The notes under the pieces are model-generated. The model was not told the origin of the DNA. It searched no databases and saw nothing but the letters and a program-made list of their open reading frames with translations. Of a stretch of DNA of 64,000 bases, positions 9,699 through 17,109 are shown in pieces. The stretch comes from Paeniglutamicibacter sulfureus (GTDB lineage Bacteria; Actinomycetota; Actinomycetes; Actinomycetales; Micrococcaceae): contig NZ_JAULBL010000002.1 of assembly GCF_030512175.1 (NCBI RefSeq), positions 370,149 to 434,148 on the forward strand, given 5' to 3'. The number at the start of each line of letters is the position of its first letter. The first letter of the stretch is position 1. Both the position numbers and the translations under genes were made by a program.

Positions 9699-10766
9699 CT
9701 ACAACACGGGAAGGGCGTAGTGGTCGGCGATCAGCTCCACGGTCCGGGTCTGGGCGTGGCGCGAGTGGCCGCCGACCACGAGCATCACTTCGTCGACCCC
9801 CGTCTGGCGGTGGAGCAGCTCCAGGCCCTGGGCCACGTCCGCGGCGGTGCCGTGGAGCGTGCGGTCGGTCCATTCCTCGAGGATCGCGCGTTCGTGGTCG
9901 TTGGCCGGGTAGGCCGCGACCTCGTCCGGTGGCAGCATGGCAAAGGGCTTGCGCTGGAACATGCGCATCATCGCCATCGCCGTGGACGTGGACTGGCGGC
10001 GCGCCTCGGCCGGGTCGTTGTCGGCGATCGCGCCCACGCTGACCAGGCTGTAGGGCTGGTCCAGCAACGCCGAGGGCCGGAAGTTCTCGCGGTACAGCCG
10101 CATGGCCGTGACGACGTCGGCGCTGCCGAACTGCAGGGCGAAGGCGTAAGGGCGGCCGAGCTGGCCCGCCAGCTGCGCCGAGTACGGGGAGGAGCCCAGG
10201 ATCCAGACCTCGGGATTCGTCTCGGGCCGCGGCACCCGGTTCTGTTCCGCCAGCCAGGGACCCGGCACGGCGTGGACGTCCCGGTACGGGTGCCCCTGCG
10301 GGAAGTCGTCCTCGATGAAGCCGAGCAGTTCCAGCACCTGCTGGGGGAAGTCGTCGTTGGCGTTGTGGCGCCGCCGCAGTGCCGCCGCCGTCTGCCCGTC
10401 GGTTCCCGGCGCGCGGCCCAGGCCGAGGTCGATGCGCCCCGGGGCGAGCGACTCGAGCATGCCGAACTGCTCGGCGATCACCAAGGGTGAGTGGTTGGGC
10501 AGCATGACGCCACCGGCCCCGAGCCGGATGCGCTGCGTCTCGCCGGTCAGGCGGGCCACCATCAGCTGGGGCGAGGAGGTCACGGCACCGGGCATGGCGT
10601 GGTGCTCGGACATCCAGAAGCGCTCGAGGCCGCGCTTCTCGGCCAACTGCGCCAGTGCGATGATCTCCTCGAAGGTCTCCTGCGCCGTCTGCCCGACACC
10701 GGTGATGGCATTATCGAGCACCGAAAGGACGAAGGGCGCGTTGCCCAGGGGGCGTGACTGGTTCAT
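9699..10766 (-). CDS. LLM-class flavin-dependent oxidoreductase (luciferase-like monooxygenase)
   Basis: 355 residues from the ATG at 10766, which has a GAGAGA ribosome site. The bacterial-luciferase fold is shown by FWMSEHHAMPG near residue 55, LGAGGVMLPNHSPL, and GRIDLGLGRAPGTD around residue 110. The protein matches the MsnO8/YhbW-like group of single-component LLM enzymes. It is divergent from a CGNR regulator with repeated boxes between them, so that regulator probably controls it. The substrate is unknown. Confidence 0.9.
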   Translation of the reverse strand: MNQSRPLGNAPFVLSVLDNAITGVGQTAQETFEEIIALAQLAEKRGLERFWMSEHHAMPGAVTSSPQLMVARLTGETQRIRLGAGGVMLPNHSPLVIAEQFGMLESLAPGRIDLGLGRAPGTDGQTAAALRRRHNANDDFPQQVLELLGFIEDDFPQGHPYRDVHAVPGPWLAEQNRVPRPETNPEVWILGSSPYSAQLAGQLGRPYAFALQFGSADVVTAMRLYRENFRPSALLDQPYSLVSVGAIADNDPAEARRQSTSTAMAMMRMFQRKPFAMLPPDEVAAYPANDHERAILEEWTDRTLHGTAADVAQGLELLHRQTGVDEVMLVVGGHSRHAQTRTVELIADHYALPVL

Positions 10767-10780
10767 GGGTTCTCTCTCAA

Positions 10781-10836
10781 TTATCACGGAAGAAGTATCA
10801 GATAGGCGTGATAGTCAGCCTACCGGCTTATCACGG
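10781..10836. promoter_or_regulatory. Three TTATCACG-type boxes between divergent genes
   Basis: TTATCACGG occurs at 10781-10789 and 10828-10836, and the inverse CGTGATA at 10807-10813. All three lie in the 97-bp gap between the LLM oxidoreductase and the CGNR regulator. The mixed orientation and even spacing (about 21-26 bp, near two helical turns) suggest a regulator array, most simply the binding site of the adjacent CGNR protein. Confidence 0.55.
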
Positions 10837-10863
10837 GAAAATACAGCTGGTAACATGAGATCT

Positions 10864-11454
10864 ATGTCAAGGATCCCGCTTCCCCCCGCGCCCGGCGCCG
10901 ACGACCACCCGAGCCTCGCCCTGGTCAATAGCGTCGTGAGCCTTCCCGGCGGACGCGTGGCGGACGACCTGGGGAGCCCGGCCGAAGCCACCGCGTGGCT
11001 CGTCGGACAGCGACTGGTTCCGGCCGAAACCGCCCTGCTGGCCTATTGCCAGGACCAGCTGACGAGGTTGCGCGGAAATTTGCGCACCCTCTTCACCGCC
11101 CGGGTGGCGGGCGGCGCTCCGGCGCCGGAGGCAGTGGAGAGCGTAAACCAGGCGTTGGTGAAGGTGCCCAGCGCACCGCTGCTGCAGTATGACACCGGCA
11201 GCGGACTGCGCAGGGTCCTGCGACATCCCGTGACCCAACTGGTCGAACACGCCATGGCCCAGATCGCGGAGGACGCGGCCGCCTTGCTGACCGGCGGCCA
11301 GGCCGAGCTGATCGCACAATGCGAGGCCAGCTCCTGCGACCGGTTCCTGCTGCGGACGCACGCCCGGCGCTGCTGGTGCTCCACCCGCTGCGGCGACCGC
11401 GTGCGCGCGGCCCGGGCGTACGCCCGCAAGCTGGAGCGGGCCCAGGCCGGCTGA
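10864..11454 (+). CDS. ABATE/CGNR zinc-finger transcriptional regulator
   Basis: 196 residues from the ATG at 10864 (an in-frame ATG at 10855 is also possible). The N-terminal ABATE domain has the typical LALVNSVV near residue 18. The C-terminal zinc finger is C-x4-C around CEASSCDRFLL followed by RRCWCSTRCGDRVRAARAY, the CGNR box with Gly-Asp in place of Gly-Asn. Family members are stress- or substrate-responsive DNA-binding proteins. It is divergent from the LLM gene and probably regulates it. Confidence 0.88.
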   Translation: MSRIPLPPAPGADDHPSLALVNSVVSLPGGRVADDLGSPAEATAWLVGQRLVPAETALLAYCQDQLTRLRGNLRTLFTARVAGGAPAPEAVESVNQALVKVPSAPLLQYDTGSGLRRVLRHPVTQLVEHAMAQIAEDAAALLTGGQAELIAQCEASSCDRFLLRTHARRCWCSTRCGDRVRAARAYARKLERAQAG

Positions 11455-11600
11455 TCCCAGGCCCTCGTCGGGCGGCACCAGCGCCTGGGCCCCGGGATCC
11501 CTCAGGGTAAACCCGTACGCCGAAAGAGTGACTGTCGATTCCGTGAAGATCATCCGCTTGGGCGGCGACCGCGGAGGCGGTCCTCCGTAACGTTGAAGAC

Positions 11601-12551
11601 ATGATCACAGCAACGGCACTGACCAAGAACTATGGCACCAAGCGTGCGGTGGACGGGATCTCCTTTACCGTCCAGCCAGGCAAGGTCACTGGATTCCTCG
11701 GCCCGAACGGCGCGGGAAAATCCACCACCATGCGCATGATCGTCGGCCTCGACCGGCCCACCTTCGGCAGCGTGAGCGTGAACGGCCGCAGGTACGCCGA
11801 ACACCATGCGCCGTTGCGCGAGGTCGGCGCCCTGCTCGAAGCCAAGTCCGTCCACCGGTCGCGCAGCGCGCGCACCCACCTGCGGGCCCTTGCCGCGACC
11901 CACTCGATCCCCAATACCCGCGTCGACGAGGTCATCGAGCTCACCGGACTCGGTTCCGTCGCGACCAAGAAGGTCGGCGGCTTTTCCCTGGGGATGGGCC
12001 AGCGCCTGGGCATCGCCGTGGCACTGCTGGGCGACCCGCAGACGCTGATCCTCGATGAACCGGTCAATGGCCTGGACCCGGAGGGCGTGCTGTGGGTCCG
12101 GAACCTCGCCCGCCACCAAGCGGCACAGGGCAAGACGGTGTTCATCTCCTCGCACCTGATGAGCGAGATGGCGTTGACCGCCGACCACCTCATCGTCATC
12201 GGCCGCGGCCGGATCCTCGCCGATGCCCCGATCGAGCAAATCATTGACGGGGCGAATGTGCCCACCTGCAAGGTCAAGACCGATTCGGCCGAGGACCTGA
12301 TGAATGCGTTGGCCGCGCAGGACGTTCACCTGACCCGAGTCGATGCGCAAACCATCCAGGTCGTCGGACTCGATGGCCGGGCAATTGCAACGCGCGCGAT
12401 GGAATTGCAGATCCTGCTCCACGAGCTGACGCCCATCCAGCAGTCCCTCGAAGCCGCCTACATGGCGCTGACGCAGGACGAGGTCGAGTACCACTCCCAC
12501 CTTGGCAACGAGCTTGCCGCCGCGACCACCGGAAAGCAGGACCAGCCATGA
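11601..12551 (+). CDS. ABC-2 type transporter ATP-binding protein
   Basis: 316 residues. Walker A is GPNGAGKST near residue 39, the signature is FSLGMGQR, Walker B is TLILDEP followed by NGLDPEGV, and the H-loop is ISSHLM. The C-terminal 90 residues form the usual small accessory domain of drug/antibiotic exporters of the DrrA/BcrA type. The stop overlaps the permease start (ATGA), and a two-component system follows, suggesting an exporter whose expression responds to a membrane signal. Confidence 0.94.
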   Translation: MITATALTKNYGTKRAVDGISFTVQPGKVTGFLGPNGAGKSTTMRMIVGLDRPTFGSVSVNGRRYAEHHAPLREVGALLEAKSVHRSRSARTHLRALAATHSIPNTRVDEVIELTGLGSVATKKVGGFSLGMGQRLGIAVALLGDPQTLILDEPVNGLDPEGVLWVRNLARHQAAQGKTVFISSHLMSEMALTADHLIVIGRGRILADAPIEQIIDGANVPTCKVKTDSAEDLMNALAAQDVHLTRVDAQTIQVVGLDGRAIATRAMELQILLHELTPIQQSLEAAYMALTQDEVEYHSHLGNELAAATTGKQDQP

Positions 12552-13411
12552 GCACCACGACCATGAAACGACCACGTACCGCCGCACCCGGTGCCGCCGG
12601 TGGCGGAAAGCTCAGCTTCGCCGGCGTTTTGCGCAGCGAGTTCATCAAGTTCTTCTCGCTGCCCTCCACGCTGATCCTGGTCATGGCCACCTTCGTGGCC
12701 ATGACGGGGATCGCCGCGCTCGGCACCTGGGGCGTCGGTGCATCCCTGGAGGCCATGGCGTCCGAACCGGAAATGGCGGCGCAGATGGGGGACATGAATG
12801 TCCTTGCCGCCTCATTGCCTGTCAGCGGGCTGATGGTTGCCCAGTTGATCATCGGCGCACTCGCCGTCATGGTGATGAGTTCCGAGTTCGCGACGGGCTC
12901 GGCCCGTTCCACCTTCGTGGCGACTCCCACGCGGCAGCCGGTGTTCTGGGCCAAGGCCCTGATGGTCACCATCGTTTCGGCACTCGTCGCGCTGGCATCG
13001 ATCCTGTCCGCTTTCCTGGTCACCAAGCCGATCGCCGACAACTACAACCTTCCGCTGGACTTCGCCTCCGAGGCCTTCGTACGCAACCTCTGGTTCGGGG
13101 TGCTCTACGTCGTGATGGTCTCGCTGATCGGCCTGGCCTTGGGTGCGATGCTGAGGAATTCCGCCGGCGGCATCGTGGTGCTTGCAGCCCTCTTCTTCGT
13201 GCTTCCCATCACCGTCGACGGGCTCTCAGGCATGGTGGAATGGCTGGCCGATGCCGCTCGATTCCTCCCCGACCACGCCGGAACCGCGCTGATGCAGATC
13301 CCAGGCGCCGAAGGGGCCCTGGAGACCTGGGCCGCCGGCCTCGTGGTCGGTGCCTGGATCGCCATCCCGCTGGCCGCCGCCGCAATGTTGCTACAGCGCC
13401 GCGATATCTAG
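12548..13411 (+). CDS. ABC-2 type transporter permease
   Basis: 287 residues with six predicted membrane helices. A cytoplasmic lead of about 25 residues is followed by SEFIKFFSLPSTLILV, the amphipathic segment common at the start of ABC-2 permeases, then helices near residues 38, 95, 135, 180, 215 and 262. A 4-bp overlap with the ATPase gene indicates a two-gene exporter that would form a 2+2 complex. The substrate is unknown; peptides or lipophilic drugs are usual for the family. Confidence 0.92.
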   Translation: MSTTTMKRPRTAAPGAAGGGKLSFAGVLRSEFIKFFSLPSTLILVMATFVAMTGIAALGTWGVGASLEAMASEPEMAAQMGDMNVLAASLPVSGLMVAQLIIGALAVMVMSSEFATGSARSTFVATPTRQPVFWAKALMVTIVSALVALASILSAFLVTKPIADNYNLPLDFASEAFVRNLWFGVLYVVMVSLIGLALGAMLRNSAGGIVVLAALFFVLPITVDGLSGMVEWLADAARFLPDHAGTALMQIPGAEGALETWAAGLVVGAWIAIPLAAAAMLLQRRDI

Positions 13412-13441
13412 AACCGGCCATTGGTCGATAGGCTCAGGGAC

Positions 13442-14779
13442 ATGAGTGAAAACACGGCGCCGCTCGACTCCGGGGACCCGGAGTCGAGCCTTGCCGAGAT
13501 CTCGGCACAGCGCATCGGACCGCTGCGCGGATTCATGCGCCGCCGGCCGCTACTGGTCGACACCGCCGTGGTGCTGCTGTACCTGCTGCTGACCGGGCCG
13601 AGCCTGGCCGAGGCGGCGCTGGCGTCCCACTGGCCAACCCTCGGGTTGCTCGCGCTCACCGGCGCCTCGCTGTTCTTCCGCCGCAGCCGGCCCATGTTCG
13701 TGCTGATCGTGGTGGTGCTCTTCGAGACCGTCGCGACCCTGCTCGATTCCTCGTATTTCGGCGGCAGCGCCGGCCTGTGGATCGCACTGTATGCCGCATC
13801 CACCAAATATGCCGCCCGGCGCATGTTCGCGCTCACCGCACTGATCACCGCCCTGCAGGGGCTGGTTTTCGTCATGCTGGGGCTGCCGTCCATGTTCACC
13901 GATTCCCCGGAGGACCAGGCTGCCCTGGCCGAAATCGGCGGGCGCACCCTGACGATCACGCTGTCCCTGGCCTTCCTGCTGGGCACCAACGCCGCGGCGG
14001 TGGCCATCGGCGCGGCGGTGCGCAACAACCGGCTGCACGAGGCCGAGCTGGACAACTGGGCCAAGCGGGTCCAGACCCTGGCCCAGGTGCGCGAACGCAC
14101 CCGCATTGCCCGCGAGATGCACGACGTGGTCGCGCATTCGCTTTCGGTGATGATCGCCCTGTCCGACGGTGCAGCGGTGGTGCTCAAGCGCGACCCGGCG
14201 CGGGCCGGGGAGGTTCTGGGCGAACTCTCCGGCACCGGGCGCCGCGCCCTGGCCGACATGCGGCGGGTCATCGGGGTACTGCGCACCGGGGACGGGGTCT
14301 CGCTGGAACCGCAGCCCGCCGGCGGATCCCTCGAAGAGATGCTGGCAGGCTTCCAGGTGGCCGGCCTGCCGCTGCGCTACACCCAGTCGGGTCCCGCCCT
14401 GCCGGACGACGCGACCTTCCAGCTCACCGTCCACCGCATCATCCAGGAATCCCTGACCAATGTGCTGCGCTACGGGCGCAACGTGAGCGCGGTGGAGGTC
14501 ACCGTGCACCGGCTGCGCGACGATGTCACGGTGCGGATCCACGACGACGGCACGCAGCAGGAAGCGCGTCGCGAGATGATCGGATCGGCCCAGGGCATCC
14601 GCGGCATGAAGGAGCGCGCAGCGCTCTTCGATGGCACGCTGCACGCCGGGCCCGCATCCCGCGGCGGCTGGTCGGTCGTGGCCAGGCTCAAACTGCCGCA
14701 CCAGAGCCCATGTCCCGGGGACTCCTCGACGTCCCAGGCCAAGCGCCCGACCCCCAAGTCCCAACACCAAGGAACGTGA
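13442..14779 (+). CDS. DesK-type sensor histidine kinase
   Basis: 445 residues from the ATG at 13442. The membrane sensor covers about residues 35-195, the HisKA_3 histidine is near residue 227 (REMHDVVAHS), and the HATPase domain shows IIQESLTNVLRYG and IRGMKERAALFDG. The D box is altered: the usual DDGxG reads DDGTQQ. It lies 30 bp behind the ABC exporter and 11 bp before its response regulator, so all four genes may be one operon. Confidence 0.92.
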   Translation: MSENTAPLDSGDPESSLAEISAQRIGPLRGFMRRRPLLVDTAVVLLYLLLTGPSLAEAALASHWPTLGLLALTGASLFFRRSRPMFVLIVVVLFETVATLLDSSYFGGSAGLWIALYAASTKYAARRMFALTALITALQGLVFVMLGLPSMFTDSPEDQAALAEIGGRTLTITLSLAFLLGTNAAAVAIGAAVRNNRLHEAELDNWAKRVQTLAQVRERTRIAREMHDVVAHSLSVMIALSDGAAVVLKRDPARAGEVLGELSGTGRRALADMRRVIGVLRTGDGVSLEPQPAGGSLEEMLAGFQVAGLPLRYTQSGPALPDDATFQLTVHRIIQESLTNVLRYGRNVSAVEVTVHRLRDDVTVRIHDDGTQQEARREMIGSAQGIRGMKERAALFDGTLHAGPASRGGWSVVARLKLPHQSPCPGDSSTSQAKRPTPKSQHQGT

Positions 14780-14790
14780 GAACAACACCC

Positions 14791-15507
14791 ATGTCCGAAG
14801 CCACTTCCACCTCCTCCGCCCGCATCGGGGTGCTGTTGGTCGATGACCAGCCGCTGCTGCGCATGGGCTTCCGGCTCATTCTCGAGGGCGAGGACGACCT
14901 CGAGATCCTCGGGGAAGCCTCCGACGGGGCCGACGGCGTGCGGCAGGCCATCAAGCTCAAGCCCGACGTGGTGCTCATGGACGTGCGCATGCCCACCATG
15001 GACGGCATCGAGGCCACCGCCCGCATCGTGCGTGAACTGCCCGAGGCGAAGATCATCATCCTGACCACCTTCGACCTGGACGAATACGCGTTCTCCGGGC
15101 TTCAGGCCGGGGCCAGCGCCTTCCTGCTCAAGGACGTGGCACCCGAGGAACTGGTGAATGCGGTGCGCCTGGTGGCCTCCGGCGACGCGGTGGTGGCACC
15201 CCGGGTCACCGCCCGGCTGCTGGAAACCTACGTGCGCGACGGCGCCCCGAACCGCTCCAGCTCCCCGGCACCGGAACGCGACCCGCTGCTGGGGGACCTG
15301 ACCCCGCGCGAGTTGGAGGTGCTTGGGGCCATGGCCGAGGGGCTGTCCAACGCAGAGATCGCGCACCGCTTCTTCCTTTCCGAGGCCACGGTGAAGACCC
15401 ACGTGCGCCGAATCCTGACCAAGCTGCACCTGCGCGACCGCGTGCAGGCAGTGGTCTACGCCTACGAGACCGGGCTGGTCATCCCCAGCCAGGGCCTGGA
15501 TTACTAA
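14791..15507 (+). CDS. NarL/LuxR-type response regulator
   Basis: 238 residues. The receiver begins VLLVDDQPLLRMGF, the phospho-aspartate lies in VVLMDVRMPTMDG, and the Lys is in FLLKDVAPEE. The C-terminal LuxR HTH is LTPRELEVLGAMAEG to ATVKTHVRRILTKL, with a 20-residue Ser/Pro linker before it. It pairs with the preceding kinase and most likely controls the upstream ABC exporter. Confidence 0.94.
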   Translation: MSEATSTSSARIGVLLVDDQPLLRMGFRLILEGEDDLEILGEASDGADGVRQAIKLKPDVVLMDVRMPTMDGIEATARIVRELPEAKIIILTTFDLDEYAFSGLQAGASAFLLKDVAPEELVNAVRLVASGDAVVAPRVTARLLETYVRDGAPNRSSSPAPERDPLLGDLTPRELEVLGAMAEGLSNAEIAHRFFLSEATVKTHVRRILTKLHLRDRVQAVVYAYETGLVIPSQGLDY

Positions 15508-15519
15508 GGACAAGCGACC

Positions 15520-15684
15520 ATGAACTCGGAATTCCTGCGCAGCCCCTGGCTGCTGCTGGCCGTGGTGCTGGGGGTCCTTGGGGCCTTCCTGCTCACGCTC
15601 TTCGCCCTGCCCGTTCCCGGTTGGGCTAGCATCGTCCTTGGGGTCGGCGCCCTCGTGGTGGCACTGCTCCGCACCCGCACCTAG
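15520..15684 (+). CDS. Small two-helix membrane protein
   Basis: 54 residues, starting at an ATG 7 bp after an AAGGA ribosome site and 12 bp behind the response regulator. A short polar N-terminus precedes two hydrophobic segments (about residues 9-29 and 35-50) separated by a Pro-Val-Pro-Gly turn, with a basic C-terminus (RTRT), so both ends are probably cytoplasmic. It looks like the last gene of the exporter/two-component operon. I recognise no family; a modulator of the kinase or transporter is only a guess. Confidence 0.6.
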   Translation: MNSEFLRSPWLLLAVVLGVLGAFLLTLFALPVPGWASIVLGVGALVVALLRTRT

Positions 15685-15757
15685 GGTGCCCCGGCCGCCC
15701 ACCCCGGTCCGGCCCGCGCACCACACCCGCATGCCCACGAGTCCAAGGGAACCTTGA

Positions 15758-17035
15758 ATGTCCAGCGCAGCCATCGAGCACATCAACGACCTGTCCGCCT
15801 TCGTCGCCGCCTCGCCGTCCTCCTTCCACGCCGCCGCCGAGGCGGCGCGCCGGCTGGCCGCGGCCGGCTTCACCGAGCTCTCGGAGTCCGAGGCCTGGGA
15901 GCCGGGCCCCGGCGGGCACTACGTGCAGCGCGACGGGGCGATCATCGCCTGGGTGCAGCCCGTCGACGCCACCGCAAGCACCGGTTTCCACATCGTGGGC
16001 TCACACACCGATTCGCCCTCCTTCAAGCTCAAGCCCAAGCCCACCACGGGGGCCCACGGATGGCTGCAGGCGGGAGTGGAGGTCTACGGCGGCCCGTTGC
16101 TGAACTCCTGGCTGGACCGCGAGCTGCTGCTCGCCGGACGCCTGGTGCTGCTTGACGGAACCGAGGCGCTGGCGCGCACCGCCCCGATGCTGCGCTTCCC
16201 GCAGCTGGCCATCCACCTGGATCGGACCGTGAACGACGGTCTCACCCTGGACAAACAACAGCACATGAACCCGGTGTGGGGGATCGGGAACCCGGCAGAG
16301 GCCGACGTGCTGGCGGTGCTGGCCGAATCGGCCGGCGTGGATGCGGCGGAAATCGGCGGCTACGACGTGGTGGTCGCCGATGCGCAGCGCGGCGAGGTCT
16401 TCGGGGGCTCCAATGAGTTCTTCGCTTCCGGGCGCCTGGACAACCTCTCCTCCGTGCACGCCTCGCTCACCGCCCTGGTGCACCACGCGGCCGCGGGCAC
16501 CGGCGAACACATCGCCGTGCTCGCCGCCTTCGACCACGAGGAGATCGGCTCGGCCTCCCGTTCCGGGGCATCCGGCCCGTTCCTAGCCGACATGCTCGAG
16601 CGCATCGGGCACGGACTGGGCGCCGACACCCAGGACCGCAACCGCGCCTACTCCGACTCGGTCTGCCTCTCGGCCGATGCCGGGCACTCGGTGCACCCGA
16701 ACTACCCGGGACGCCACGATCCGGCCAACCGCCCGCTGCTGGGGGCCGGTCCGCTGCTGAAGATCAACGCCAACCAGCGCTACGCCACCGACGCGGTGGG
16801 AGCCGCGCTCTTCGCCAGGTTGTGCGCGCAGGCAGATGTCCCGTACCAGGAATTCGTGTCCAACAACCAGATGCCGTGCGGGTCGACCATCGGCCCGCTG
16901 ACCGCCACCAGGCTGGGCATCCGCACGGTGGATGTGGGAATCCCGTTGCTGTCGATGCACTCGGCGCGCGAGATGTGCGGCGTGGCCGATCCGCTGCGCC
17001 TGGCGAAGATCTCCGAGGCGTTCTTCGCAGCCTGA
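15758..17035 (+). CDS. M18 family aminopeptidase
   Basis: 425 residues, the usual length of the family. Metal and catalytic motifs are in place: SHTDSPSF near residue 83, FDHEEIGSAS near residue 260, and the late SMHSAREM near residue 410. M18 enzymes are cytosolic dodecameric zinc or cobalt aminopeptidases acting on N-terminal acidic or other residues. A strong AAGGGA site precedes the ATG. It stands alone between the two-component operon and an acyltransferase. Confidence 0.93.
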   Translation: MSSAAIEHINDLSAFVAASPSSFHAAAEAARRLAAAGFTELSESEAWEPGPGGHYVQRDGAIIAWVQPVDATASTGFHIVGSHTDSPSFKLKPKPTTGAHGWLQAGVEVYGGPLLNSWLDRELLLAGRLVLLDGTEALARTAPMLRFPQLAIHLDRTVNDGLTLDKQQHMNPVWGIGNPAEADVLAVLAESAGVDAAEIGGYDVVVADAQRGEVFGGSNEFFASGRLDNLSSVHASLTALVHHAAAGTGEHIAVLAAFDHEEIGSASRSGASGPFLADMLERIGHGLGADTQDRNRAYSDSVCLSADAGHSVHPNYPGRHDPANRPLLGAGPLLKINANQRYATDAVGAALFARLCAQADVPYQEFVSNNQMPCGSTIGPLTATRLGIRTVDVGIPLLSMHSAREMCGVADPLRLAKISEAFFAA

Positions 17036-17109
17036 GAGTTCGCCGGGAAACGCGCGGTTAACACCGGGTGGTTACCCGCTGTTAACCGGTCCGTGCTTTG
17101 CTCGCGGAC

